Assembly (NCBI GenBank): GCA_946406115.1
Contig: OX291552.1
Span: 1,612,001-1,676,000 of the forward strand
DNA from: Apoda limacodes
Lineage: Eukaryota > Arthropoda > Insecta > Lepidoptera > Limacodidae
Direction of reading: 5' to 3'
Length of the DNA: 64,000 nt
The translations under genes were made by a program, and so were the position numbers. The notes beneath the pieces are model-generated. The model ran no database searches, had not been told where the DNA came from, and was given only the letters and a program-made list of their open reading frames with translations. Shown here in pieces: positions 29,595-40,694 of the stretch. Within the stretch, counting starts at the first letter, position 1; each line of letters opens with the position of its first letter.

Positions 29595-29820
29595 AAAACC
29601 GGCCAAGTGCGAGTCTGGCTCGGGCACCGAGGGTTCCGTGTAAACTTAGAAGTTTGATTTTTTCGCAGCTCCAAGGGACAGTAGAGAATATTTGATATAA
29701 ATCTTAGCTTGACACCTCCACGCGTTCCTGAGAAAAAGGGTTTCGACAGACGGACAAACGGACGGACAACAAAGTGATCCTATAAGGATTTTGTTTTTTT
29801 CCTTTCGAGGTACGGAACCA
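29595..29820 (+). repeat. Dispersed repeat (GGCCAAGTGCGAGTC type), left half
   Basis: AACCGGCCAAGTGCGAGTC, GAGGGTTCCGT, GACAGACGGACAAACGGACGG and AACAAAGTGATCCTATAAGG are hallmark words of a very common lepidopteran repeat. It stops at GAGGTACGGAACC (29820) and its expected continuation, TACGGAAACCTAAAAATGAAG, is found at 33540-33560, 3.7 kb away, showing that younger elements inserted into it. Confidence 0.75.
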
Positions 29821-29844
29821 GAGCTGCCACCTCTCTGTCCGCAC

Positions 29845-32800
29845 CCCTTCGATCGCGAACTATCGCACCGTCCGTAATGATAGAACTGCCTCCAATCTCG
29901 GAGGCACTCTCATCTATTACAGGCGCTCCCTGCATTGCTCCCCTATCGATCCTCCACCGCTTACGAATTTAGAAGCATCCGCCTGCCGCTTAGCGATGAC
30001 CGGCCATCAGCCGATCATCATTGCATCGGTTTATCTCTCTCCCCTAAAAGACTTGCTCGAGAGCGCCCTTCAGTCGCTCTTCAATTTAGACGACGCCGTC
30101 ATTCTTGCCGGCGACCTAAATTGCAAGCATCGCCGCTGGAACTCTTCTGTAACTTCACGGAGAGGCAGACTCCTTGACAGACTAAACTTTGACATTATCG
30201 CTCCCATGACGCCCACTTTCTTTCCCCACAATACTAGGAACAACCCTGACGTACTGGACATAGCACTTCTAAAGAATGTAAGGCTAAGCTTACGTTCTAT
30301 AGAGGTGCTTGACGAACTTGACTCAGACCACCGCCCTGTCATCCTCCGATTAGGTTCCCCTTCGGACTCTCCTCCCGACACTAGAACCGTGACGGACTGG
30401 AATAAATTTGGGCAATTGCTCGAAAATCCCAGCTCGCCACATCTAGACCGCGTTCCCAACGTAATCTCTTCCGCGACCGACCTAAACGTAGCTATTGACT
30501 CTCTCACTAGCCACCTGACCGCCACCGTTGGCGAGTGCTCACGACAGGTGCCGGTTGGTGATTATCACCACCTAATCCTGCCTCAGCACATCAGAACGCT
30601 AATGACTGAGCGTAACGCGGCCCGCCGCGCTCGCGATCGCGCTCCCACTACCAAAAAAAAAAAATCCCGCTTCAACGACTTACACCACCGTGTAAGAACC
30701 GCTGTAGCTGAGCTCCGCGCCCAACGTTTCGGTGATCTTATGGAAAACATTTCTCCTTCTCACCAAGCTTATTGGCACTTAGCCAGAGCTCTAAAATCCG
30801 AAACCGCAAACTCTCTTCCTCCGTTAACTCGTCCCAACAACGTTCCCGCGTTCAATGACGACGAAAAAGCGGATGGCCTAGCGTCTAACCTTCAAGCCCA
30901 ATGTGCTTAAAGCTGAGCTAAGCTCCGCGCCCAACGTTTCGGTGATCTTATGGAAAACATTTCTCCTTCTCACCAAGCTTATTGGCACTTAGCCAGAGCT
31001 CTAAAATCCGAAACCGCAAACTCTCTTCCTCCGTTAACTCGTCCCAACAACGTTCCCGCGTTCAATGACGACGAAAAAGCGGATGGCCTAGCGTCTAACC
31101 TTCAAGCCCAATGTGCTTTAAGCACACAGCCTTTCGATCCCGACCACGTGCGCGAGGTAGACGGCGAAGTGGAGCGCAGAACTTCTCTGCCTCCATAAGA
31201 CCCCCTGCCCCCTGTCACTGTCGACGAAGTCGTACAGGTCATCAAAGCCCCCGTAAAGCCCCCGGTGCTGACGGAATCTCTAACGATATCCTAAAGCGCC
31301 TCACTCTTCCCCTTATCTGCCTCCTAGTAGCGATCTTTAACGCTGCTATGGAACATTGCATCTTTCCTTCTCAATGGAAAGATGCAATTGTTATAGGCAT
31401 CCATAATCCAGGTAAAGCTCGTACCGAGCCGTCCTCCTATCGCCCCATAAGTTTACTAAAGGCCCTTGGTAAACTCTATGAACGACTCCTTCTCGCTCGC
31501 CTACGGAACGCTATAGTCTCCAGAGGCATTTTAATAGACGATCAGTTCGGCTTCCGTGCCAAACACTCATGCGTCCATCAAGTCCTCCGCATAACGGAAC
31601 ATATTCTTACTGGCTTTCAACCAGCGTTAGGTAAGACCCGTCACACGGGCGCTGTCTTCTTCGATGTAGCGAAAGCTTTCGATAAAGTCTGGCACAACGG
31701 TTTAATTTTTAAACTGTACAACTTTCAGTTGCCAGATCGTCTCGTGCTCATCATACGAGACTATTTGTCGAATCGTAGCTTTCGCTACAAAGTTGAAGGC
31801 ACACTCTCTTCCCCCCGTCCCATAGAAGCAGGAGTCCCGCTAAGGGTCCGTGCTCGCCCCCATCTTGTACCTTCTGTACACTAACGATATCCCTAAAACG
31901 ATAGGTACCAATCTAGCCCTCTTTGCGAACGATACCGCTCTCTATACCACAGATAGGCAAGTGAGTCGAATCACTGAGAGACTCCAACTCGCTATCACCG
32001 CCCTAGGCGAGTGGTTTCGGAAATGGAGAATCGAAGTGAATCCCGACAAAAGCTCTGCCGTCCTTTTTACCTTAGGCCGCCCTCCGCGGCCTCCTCCCCT
32101 TTCTCTTTTCGGTCGTGCCATTTCCTGGCAAAATAAGACCAAATATCTCGGTGTGACCATGGATAGTCGTTTGAACTTCCAAGCTCACACCAAAATAGTC
32201 AGAGACCGAGCCGCTTTTGTCCTCGGTCGTCTCTATCCCATGATAGGCAAGTATAGTAAGATGTCGCTTAGAAATAAGCTAAATCTTTACACAACTTGTA
32301 TCCGCCCCATACTAGCTTATGCTAGCGTAGTCTTTGCGCTGTCCAAGCGCAATCTCCACAAACTCCAGACCCTCCAAAACCGCTTTCTCAGAGCGGCCTC
32401 TGGAGCCTCTTGGTACGTTCGCAATGCGGACCTACACAGAGACTTCGAACTTCCCACGATTCCCCAATACTTTAAAGACTTGGCAGTCCGCTTTTTCGAG
32501 CGTACGCAAAATCACCCGAATCTATTAATTGTGCAATCCACAACGTATCGTCCCCCCGATCGACCCGGTCACGGTCGTAAAACTATTGTTAGGCGGCCTC
32601 GGCACGTACTAACGTCCCCAGATGACGATCTCGCTGTCCGGATAGCGAGATTAGTCTCTACGACCTCCCCGAATAGGGCCTCCCTCCAAACACGACACCG
32701 ACGTCCCCGGGTTCGTCGGCGCCTTCAAGGATACACTAGGTATCAAAGAGTGCCGGGGCGCTTCTCGCCTCCACTCAATCGCAACCGTACCCGCATAACG

Positions 32801-33020
32801 GAGAACTCCCCTCCTGGCGGTGACTTACCTTCGGGTTCGAGACTCACGCCGGTCGAAGGGACGCCCCCAAGAGCGACAACCCAAGCCGAGGCTTCCCCCG
32901 CGGGGAGCCCTTGAGCGTTGGGCGCTATATGGGCTGAGGCTCCTTCAGAGTCTCGCCCCAAAAGTCCGGTGAAGCAGTAATGGCTGCAACAGCCAACTGC
33001 ATAGTCAGCTCAGAAAAAAA
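29845..33020 (+). mobile_element. LINE-B (Jockey clade), dead copy with internal duplication
   Basis: 5'-truncated in the endonuclease. Frames in order: EN domain (29845-30400: IASVYLSP, AGDLNCKHRRWN, ELDSDHRP), linker, RT N-terminal part (31250-31830: PSSYRPISLLKALGK, QFGFRAKHS, FFDVAKAFDKVWHNG), palm core (31850-32160), thumb and C-terminus to about 32914. The 3' UTR ends in an A-rich run near 33010-33030. Lesions seen: a 198-bp duplication that adds a stop at 30908-30910, a T insertion that breaks GVPQGS near 31840, and FANDT instead of FADDT near 31923, which removes a catalytic Asp. Jockey elements lack LTRs and move by target-primed reverse transcription. Confidence 0.9.
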
Positions 33021-33044
33021 AACAAAAAACCTTTCTGAGGCCAA

Positions 33045-33535
33045 TCAGCGCTAAAAGCGCTTGAAAAAAGCGCTAGATTCTGTTAATTTGCTTTAACAAA
33101 TAGCGCTAACTTCCGCAAGCTTTGCATGAACAAAAAATGCTTAATAGTAAGAAGTTTTTATTTATTTTAATACAAATTGGCATAATTTTAAATCTAAATT
33201 AATATTAATAAGTATGGCTAATCGCATTCGATGTCAGAAGGATCAGGTTGAGTTGACTGAAGTCCTGAAGTTTCAGGTTGCACATCGTAAACCAACAACC
33301 AGAACTAATTTATTTTAGTTGGGGAATACCTTAAACAAATGGAACGGAAGCTAAACTAATTACGGTGTTGCTGCGTTATTCCTAATTTTTGGCGAGATTG
33401 CGACGTGATTACAACTAAGTTTGGTCTGCCATAAAAATGCGCTGTTTTTCACTAGGAGCTAATATTACAATTTCGGCGCTATATGTCCCAAAAAAGCGCT
33501 AGATCTAACTACGAAAGCGCTAAGGTGGCAGCACT
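33045..33535 (+). repeat. AGCGCT-rich repeat body
   Basis: The palindromic hexamer AGCGCT recurs through both ends of this block (CAGCGCTAAAAGCGCTTG, AAAGCGCTAGAT, ATAGCGCTAACT at the left; AAAAAGCGCTAGATCT, GAAAGCGCTAAGG at the right). The ends carry the motif inward in opposite orientation, as in subterminal repeats of a DNA transposon. It is probably the right part of the TIR element at 29821-33539. Confidence 0.5.
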
Positions 33536-33560
33536 GTACGGAAACCTAAAAATGAAGGAT

Positions 33561-34008
33561 AATTTTACGTAGGACTTTTTCATTTAAACACCATAGTTAA
33601 ACAAGCGTAAACGTGACGAAAATTTTTACTTGAATACGTGTTTATAAAGGATAATATTTTTTTGACCGTATGATATCTGGGGATATTTCAAATTAATTTT
33701 ACCTCCGAGTCAAAATGTTTGTCATCTACCTTAATTGCATAATTTGGAAAAAAAAACTATTTATAAGAAAAAAATAACTAGAACCAATATATTTATATTT
33801 AATTTATAGGTTGCCATATCTTCTGTAACTCAGTAATTTTATTTTGACAATTATTTAAATCAGTTTTAACAGGACCTAATAAAACATATTTAGTTATATT
33901 CTCCCCATACACATGAAGCATGAACTTTTGTTACCTTTGTCAAGAAAAGTGCTTACAACTTTTATGTTTACATAGTAACTCACACACGTTGCCAACCCAG
34001 TCTTCCGT
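33561..34008. other. No recognisable feature
   Basis: AT-rich sequence following the end of the interrupted repeat. The minus-strand open frame that starts at 34152 and ends at 33940 shows no family resemblance and overlaps the TIR candidate to the right. Confidence 0.3.
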
Positions 34009-34514
34009 TGCTAAGGCACGGATGTGAAGCACGAGGAATTTCGTACAATGGTAAGTCACTATTTGTCTCTGTTGTGTGCGCATAATTATTTTCCATCGTG
34101 CATGCACAGATGCAGTGACCGCCGTCACCAGAAAGTTGAACCTTTTAACCATGGTATAAAGCTTAAAACATATTTATACTCTATACTCAAATTTTACAAA
34201 CAGATTGAATCAATACGTTGCTGATATGTTTATTTAACTCAGAAGCTTATATTGAGATACGCTTCTAATTTAAATTTTTCATAACGATTAAAAGTAATTA
34301 AACCTAATAAAGACATTCTTTAAATAAATTTACTTAAAATACCCATAAACTATGCAATATTTTGTATTATAAATATTTTATAGTTTTATTTTCTTTCACG
34401 ACCACTTCGCAATAATTTATAAATTCATACTTTATCAAAAATTATTTTCGATCAATGAACGCAGGCTAAAAGGTCAATGTACGAAATTCTTCGTGCTTTG
34501 TGTCCGTGATTTAG
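34009..34514. mobile_element. Candidate MITE with about 38-bp imperfect TIRs
   Basis: GCTAAGGCACGGATGTGAAG with CACGAGGAATTTCGTACA at 34009-34048 is matched in inverted orientation by TGTACGAAATTCTTCGTGC with TTTGTGTCCGTGATTTAGC at 34478-34514. About 85% identity over the arms. The 430-bp interior is AT-rich and non-coding. No clear target duplication was found. Confidence 0.5.
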
Positions 34515-35289
34515 CTATATTATCTTAACGGTATAACTTTAATATTTTAGCCAAAACTCTAAATCTCAAAGATGTAAAAGTCATTGTGTTTGTATAAATT
34601 AAACTATCTTATTGAAGTCATAAGACACTAATAAGCTTTTTTTGACAATAAGTTTTAGGTGCCAGTAAAATTTTAAAAGTAGCACACTTTTTTTAAAAAA
34701 GTGGGTTTATTAATATAATGGAATAACAACTTCTAAGAACTGACCTTTATGCTAAATATGGCAAACAGTTTTAACATATGATTAACGTTACATGTAAGTA
34801 CCATGTGAGTTATGGTACAAAGGATTTGAAATATACCCATCTATGTCACAAACATTTTTGAACACTAAGGGAATCTTGGGATTTTCATGTTTTATTTGTG
34901 ATGGCAACATTTTCCTGTTGTCGGTTAAAAAATTAAGTAAATAAATTATTACTGTGTTGCAACTTTATGACCGTACGCTAATGCGTTTGCCGTTTCATGC
35001 TTGCCACTCGAGAAGCTTTGTTCCCCAACAGTTTAAGGGTCAATGTGATTGTGGAAAGAAATGTAGCACTTTTTAGTTTGACAGCTGCAATTTGAAATGA
35101 AGATCTTCATGAGATCTATCACTTCTGTAAGAAAACTATTAGTCTACGATTAATATTTACGGAAATGCTGCAACCAAAATATATAAATATATCATTTCTG
35201 TGTAAAAACTACTAAACTGCGATCAATAGCCACGGATATACCAATACAAAAGTCAATTATAAGAAATCTAGTTAGATCATTGTGGAAAG
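34515..35289. other. No recognisable feature
   Basis: AT-rich sequence without recognisable coding or repeat structure before the LINE-C copy. Confidence 0.3.
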
Positions 35290-36775
35290 TTAGTAGTTTT
35301 AGAAAGAAAGAATAGTATTACTAAAAAGGAAATTAAATTCATACCAACAACAACTAAACGGAACGAATCATTTAAATCTAACTTATTGCATCAATTCCGA
35401 ATTTACTTTATAATGGCAACCCAAATGATATGTTCAATTAAGAAGCTTATATATGGATTATTTAATACTGTTCTTGACACTATTACTACAGAGTATAATA
35501 AAACATTTACTGCAAAAAAGAAACTTATTTCCAGTGGCTTTAGTTTTAGTGAATGACCTACCTATAATTCATACAGTTTACGCCGACTTTTATAAATACC
35601 TGGATTTATAAAAGTCGGCGTAAACTGTATGAATTATAGAAAGAAAGAACATATAATAATAGCCGAACATTTAGGGAATATATAAAAAATACTCAAAAAC
35701 CTTTAAAAATGCCTGTCTAGTTGCATAAACAATTCTCCTCAAAAGTAAAGTAAAAAATTCAACAAATGCAATAAAAACTACATGGATCATAATAAATAAA
35801 GAAAAAACAAGTAAAGCTAGGGATTCTTGTCAGGACTTTGTTTGATTGTAGATAATACTAGTTTAAAAACACATCTTGAGGTAGCTGTTGCTTTTGAACA
35901 TTTGAATACACATTTGAACAAAACAATTGAACATCTTCACTCAAGCCCAATTTATCAGAAAAATTAATAAAAGCTAATGTTCCTGAATGTAAAGTTCCCT
36001 ACGAATTCAAAAATATAGTAAAAATATAATACTAGTTTAAAAACAAATTCTGAGGTAGCAGTTGCCTTTGATATTTTTTTAGCAATATTCCTTTAAAAAC
36101 AACTGAAAATCTTAACTCAAGTGCAATTTTAGCCGAAAAATTAATAAAAACTAATGTTTCTGAATGTAAAGTTCCCTTTGTATTTAAAAACATTAGTCCT
36201 ACGGATATCATAAATACATTTAAAAAATTATAAATAAAAATCACCACAGACCTTTGGGGACTTTCTGTTAAAACTATAAACTCTATAATTCATGTTATAG
36301 TACAAACCTTAGCCATAATTTTTAATAGTTGTGTTGATAGTGGTGTGTTTCCTGATGAGATGAAACTAAGCAAAGTTATACCTCTTTTTAAATCAGGTAG
36401 TTCAACAGACCCTAATAATTTTCGGCCTATTTCACTACCTGTACTCAGTAAAGTTTTTGAAAAAATCATACTTTGTCAAATGTTAAGCCATTTCTGTATT
36501 AATGACCTACTTAGTAGTAAACAGTTTGGCTTTATGAAAGGCCAATCAACCACCGATGCAGGAGTGGCACTATTAAAAAATATATTTAACGCCTGGGAGG
36601 ATTCGCATGATGCTCTTGGAGTGTTTTGTGATTTATCTAAGGCATTTGACTGTATCCAACATGAAAATCTCATCAAAAAGCTACATCACTATTGTAGTAG
36701 AGATAAAGCTCTCGGACTTTTGACCTCCTACATGAGTAGCGAAGTACAAAAAAAATTTTAACTTTGAAAGCAGTC
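35290..36775 (+). mobile_element. LINE-C copy with inverted and direct internal duplications
   Basis: Plus-strand relic colinear with the minus-strand copy at 17770-20585. 35310-35560 matches the post-endonuclease linker. 36345-36761 is an open RT segment: PLFKSGSSTDPNNFRPISLP, KQFGFMKGQSTTDAG, CDLSKAFDC. It stops before the GVPQGS box and has no 3' end. Two rearrangements are visible: a 36-bp perfect palindrome at 35562-35639 and a diverged tandem duplication of about 172 bp (35856-36028 against 36029-36200). Confidence 0.8.
35562..35639. repeat. 36-bp perfect inverted repeat with 6-nt loop
   Basis: Left arm 35562-35597, loop ACCTGG 35598-35603, right arm 35604-35639, with no mismatch. The right arm is the normal LINE-C sequence (compare 20190-20225 inverted); the left arm is an added reverse-complement copy. 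Confidence 0.95.
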
Positions 36776-36924
36776 ACTTTAGCAGTCACACTGTCGCAGC
36801 CGAAGTAGGGCCGTGGAGGAAGAGTTGTGTTGGTGTGTCGTTTTAGATTTAGTTTAGGTGTTATTTTTCAAAGTAATTATGTATGGAAAGAATATGTCAA
36901 TTGTATAATTAAACAAGCAATCCG

Positions 36925-37170
36925 AGCAACTAATTCCAATTTTCAAATTCAATTTAATTTATTCAGTTTAGGCTATAATGATTGAGCACTTATGAATGTC
37001 ACTACGCCATCGGTTCGTAAGTCTACAGGGCGGGAGACCTTGTAATGGGAAGAACCGGCAAGAAACTCAGCAAGGGCATTTCTTTTCTTCCTTTCTCTTA
37101 CAGCGTCCAATTAAAATATTGGAAAATGCCCTCCCTATCATAAAAGGACACTTTCTATTACAAACATAAA
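36925..37170 (-). mobile_element. LINE 3' tail
   Basis: Reading the minus strand, GAGTTTCTTGCCGGTTCTTCC and GTCTCCCGCCCTGTAGAC, then a TTGAATTTGAAAATTGG-type end, are typical of lepidopteran LINE 3' UTRs with short terminal A/T repeats. GGCAAGAAACTC also occurs in the LINE-C 3' UTR (17915-17926). No ORF remains. Confidence 0.5.
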
Positions 37171-37289
37171 AAGAAACATGAAATATAAAGCACAAGCACA
37201 ACATAAAAAAGTATCTAATATAAACAAAAGACAGTTTATGTATTCATCACTAAGAAATAATCAATGTCTTACAGTATTAATAAACAAAA

Positions 37290-37480
37290 CAAAAAAGTAA
37301 GACTTAATACTAAGAATACAAAGAAGTTTGCAAGAGCAGACCAGCCTCCACAGGCTGCACCCGTTCACGAGTATGACACATGAATCAGCCATCGCTTCGC
37401 TCAACCATGTTTTAGGGAACGTAACGACCCAACGCACACGCCACCACCACAGAGACACTTTGAGAGAGCATGACACACTC
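37290..37480 (-). repeat. Unclassified repeat, shared with 58740-58910
   Basis: The minus strand here and the plus strand at 58740-58910 share GTGTCATGCTCTCTCAAAGT, ACATGGTTGAGCGAAGCGATGG and TTGCAAACTTCTTTGTATTC. Translation of both would give FPKTWLSEAM and LWRL.CSCKLLCILS, but no known domain; conservation may be at DNA level only. Confidence 0.7.
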
Positions 37481-37559
37481 AATATCCTGAAATCCCTTAG
37501 TGGAACCCAGTCCCCACTAGCCGACCCAAAAATTTTGTTAATATTGTATAAAGCTTAAG

Positions 37560-38580
37560 GAAGAAGTCACTTTGAGTATGCTTTCTTTTGTTACGCATCA
37601 GATAAAAAGATTGTAGAAAAGCTTGAAAAGTACAAAACAGAAATTTACGATTATATTAGGAACTATGAACACATCACCAATAAACTCTATGCAAATAGAA
37701 AGCAATTTACCAGCACTGTCAATTCGTTTTGAATTTCTTCGATCAAAATTTGTATTAAAACTTGTAGCTGTAAATAATAATATGTTTTCAAGAAAGTTAA
37801 TGTTACCTATTATGATGCCCTGTTACTTATTAATTGGCTTGAATGAAATTTTAAAATTTAAAGATGAAAGTAATATATTTAGTAGTTCTAAGTTACCCTG
37901 TTATAATGGTACATATAATAGTAAATTTTATGTGATAAATATAGTTGTAATCTTCACACCAAATATGATGTATATAAAGAATTGGATGACTGGGCAGAAT
38001 ATAGACTTATATACACTGATGGTGCAAAAAATAGTAAAAACGTATCCATGGTATTCTATGATACTCAGACAAAGATTGGGCATGGCCTTAAATTACAAAA
38101 TAATACGAGTATTCATACAGCTGAAGCGACAGCTATTATGGCAGCTTTAGAGTATTTTGGAAAATTGAGTTCATTCATTTGCAATGATTATTACCAATAC
38201 TATAATTAATTATTATTAATTAATAAATAACCAATGTTCCACTGAAAGACAATGAAATCCCATATACAGACTGCGTTGATACATTAAAAAAAAATTACTC
38301 AAGAACTGGCAGCATCATTGGAAAGAAACTTTACACACTAAAGGCAATTCGTATCACGCTATCAATCCAACGATAAGTAAGCCGTGGTTTTTCAAATGGA
38401 AATATACCTGTAGAAGATTTTATACTGTTTTATGTCGTTTGCGAATTGGACACGGCCGTTTTAATGAGCATCTGCATAGAATTCGCATGATCTCCTCCCC
38501 ATCATGCAACTACTGCAACTCCGCAAATCAGTCATTGGAGCACATTTTTTTCGAATGTACGCACTTTTCACTTTAACGGA
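37560..38580 (+). mobile_element. LINE fragment with RNase H domain
   Basis: From 37982 the frame reads LIYTDGAKNSKNVSMVFYD and IHTAEATAIMAALEY, which is the RNase H core (Asp of YTDG, Glu of the AE/EA helix). Downstream, in shifting frames, PWFFKWKYTCRRFYTVLCRL and RIGHGRFNEHLHRI lead into CNYCNSANQSLEHIFFEC, the C-terminal Cys/His module that follows RNase H in I- and R1-type LINEs. 37623-38150 is partly open in another frame. The copy is frameshifted and lacks its RT. Confidence 0.75.
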
Positions 38581-38592
38581 TAATTTTAACGA

Positions 38593-39699
38593 GGGAGCCA
38601 ATTCTCACGCGATCGAATTGATCACGAACTCGAAATAAAGTACGAATTTAAACTTTTCTCGAACGAAAATGTAGTTTAGCAATTCTGGTAATGTCGAATC
38701 CGACATTTCTCGAACGCAAGCCGCTCGAACTGCTTCGAGTGATCGGGACCGTTCGAGACTACATCTCGCATCCGAAGCATAACAAATTTGGTTCAAAATG
38801 ATTGGGTTCTAAACATTAATTCTACTCTTAGCGTGAACTATATGTTCTAAAATCTAAAGTAAATGTCTAAAATGTAGGTCAGAGTAATTAAAATGGCGGA
38901 AAAAAAATTTGCCCTTGCGCCCCCTATTAGTTACTCTGACCAAAATTACTTATATCACCAAATATGATATTTTTTTACCTTTATTACTTTCATTATACAT
39001 TAATAGTCTTTTCTCAATTGATTGATTGGCCGATTTTTGCAATTATTAAAGTCGCCCATGACAATAATATTCTATTTCTATTGATTTCCATCATAACAAA
39101 CACTAGATTACATCACATACACTGTTTGAGGTCCGGCACAGCCATCTTTAGTGCTGCGTAGTATTTTGATAATACTAGGTGGTAATTTCATGTGAAAAAA
39201 TTTAATAAACATAATTACACCGTTGAAAAATAATAAAAACCTAAAATTCTCAACCAAATAAACAAATAAAACACACAACAAAAACAAACAGAGTTTTTTT
39301 TTATTTATGTCCAAATACGTTCCGTTGAAAGATGAAAGCAATTTCTCGAAATAGAGATTTAGTTTACAAACTTAGTTATACTTATTATTTCCTTATTAAT
39401 AATGATGAAACAAAAGTAAAATATTGCTTCAAACATTTTGTAGTCACCGAACCCTTTTTTATTATATCAAGAGAGGCATATTAGAATAGCCGTTTTTAAA
39501 AACGCTCTACTACTGTGCAACGGAACGTACCTCATAGCGTAACCGGTTTACAATGGCAACATTCCACCGCTTTGAACGACATTTTGTTCGAAGGTTGTTT
39601 CGATTGATAGTGAGACGATCGAAATTTTACAGTCGAATTAGTGCCTTCCAGATAATCTCTAATACGAGATTATCTCGGATGAAGTGAGAATTAGGTCCC
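38593..39699. mobile_element. Candidate 1.1-kb TIR element
   Basis: GGGAGCCAATTCTCAC (38593-38608) is mirrored by GTGAGAATTAGGTCCC (39684-39699), 14 of 16 matching. Sub-terminal sequence on both sides contains short palindromes (for example GATAATCTC-TAATAC-GAGATTATC at 39652-39675) and CTCGAA/TTCGAG words. No transposase frame was found and no target duplication is clear. Confidence 0.35.
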
Positions 39700-40421
39700 A
39701 GTAACCTATTGCAAGTTTATAAATCACCGCTAACATCCCGCGCAGTTTATCAGAACTCCTGAAAAATCCCCAACGTTACATGATTTCATACAATTTTATA
39801 AGAAACACAGTCGAAGCTATTTAAGTAAATAAGGAAGTAACCAATATCACCCTTTTGAAGAACAATTTTGACAAGAAAATAACCTCAGAGTGTCATTGGA
39901 TGTATGGCGCAATGTGCTTTTGCCTTTTCCATTTTAGGAGTAATGGAAAAAACTGGAACCAAAAAAAAAAAAAAGAAGTTTTGGCGCGAATCTTAAGAAG
40001 ACGTGGTGTTTTTTTCTGTTTAATTTTTCTAAATTCATTTAGTGACTTTCGATGTATATATTTTAGCAATGTTTTACAAAAGCGTGTTAAGAATTGTGCA
40101 GCGAAGGCTCATGAATAGTGAATTATGAAGAAATAAGCAGGACATGACGCGCAATGTCTGAGGGTCCACACCAAATCTCCCGCCCAATCTTGGGATTTGA
40201 AAACGAGGACGCGCGCCGGCGCCACGATACGATATAATATAATTGACTTTGACTCTGGCAAATGCATAAATGGTCTGCTAAGACCGTGCGAGCCCGTTAT
40301 AATACTAAAAAAAAAAAAAAAAAAAAGAAAGAAAAAAAAACATAAACAAATACTTTTTTTTTGAAAACAAAAATTAGAAGTTTGTTGAATGTTTTATTCA
40401 ATTTTAGTGTTATTTTCACAG
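39700..40421. other. 5' flank of Mios, GC-rich patch and poly(A) run
   Basis: Contains a GC-rich patch at 40205-40225 (ACGCGCGCCGGCGCCACG) and a long A-run near 40304-40340 that may be a retroposon tail. No TATA or clear initiator can be singled out. A pyrimidine tract ending TTTTCACAG at 40413-40421 could be a 3' splice site, in which case a 5' UTR exon lies further left. Confidence 0.4.
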
Positions 40422-40444
40422 TTTTGCCTCGGTATTTATTTGTA

Positions 40445-40568
40445 ATGTCAAGTGTAAAATTAGATGTTATATGGTCGCCGGTTCATCACGATAAATTTGT
40501 AATATGGGGTCCCGATATAACCTTGTACGAAGTTGCGCGTCTTAAAGAAATTGAAAAGAAATCTACAT
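40445..40568 (+). CDS. mio: First coding exon of Mios / missing oocyte (GATOR2 subunit)
   Basis: ATG at 40445 opens 41 codons and ends one base into the next codon at a consensus donor GTAAGT (40569-40574). The peptide starts MSSVKLDVIWSPVHHDKF and continues VIWGPDITLYEV. The N-terminus of MIOS proteins has the same layout: M-S, K, D-I/V, I/L-W-A/S-P, H, D-R/K-F-V, then S/L-Y-x-V, at the start of the first beta-propeller blade. MIOS works in the GATOR2 complex, which relieves GATOR1 inhibition of TORC1 at lysosomes; the fly gene is missing oocyte. The exon may extend left to 40422 if TTTTCACAG is an acceptor. No later exon was recognised to the right, so the first intron is large. The name rests on remembered family sequence. 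Confidence 0.8.
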
Positions 40569-40694
40569 GTAAGTAAATCAATCAAACTTAAAAAAAAAAA
40601 AAAATTTGTACAATTTAATATACTATATAATACGGTTGGGGTGTATATAAGAGGGCGCTGAGCAAAAAAGACTAAGCACTCTGATGATTCCCAT

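Larger units (their letters stand above)
29821..33539 (+). mobile_element. TIR element (hAT-like?) carrying a nested Jockey LINE
   Basis: The left edge begins AGAGCTGCCACCT and the right edge ends AGGTGGCAGCACT, near-perfect inverted termini. The flanks TACGGAAC (left) and TACGGAAA (right) fit a 7-8-bp target duplication inside the older repeat at 29595-29820. The element's own body is visible at 33045-33535, rich in AGCGCT words. Only about 20 bp of its left side remain before the Jockey sequence. No transposase is seen. An hAT assignment rests only on target-site length. Confidence 0.45.
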
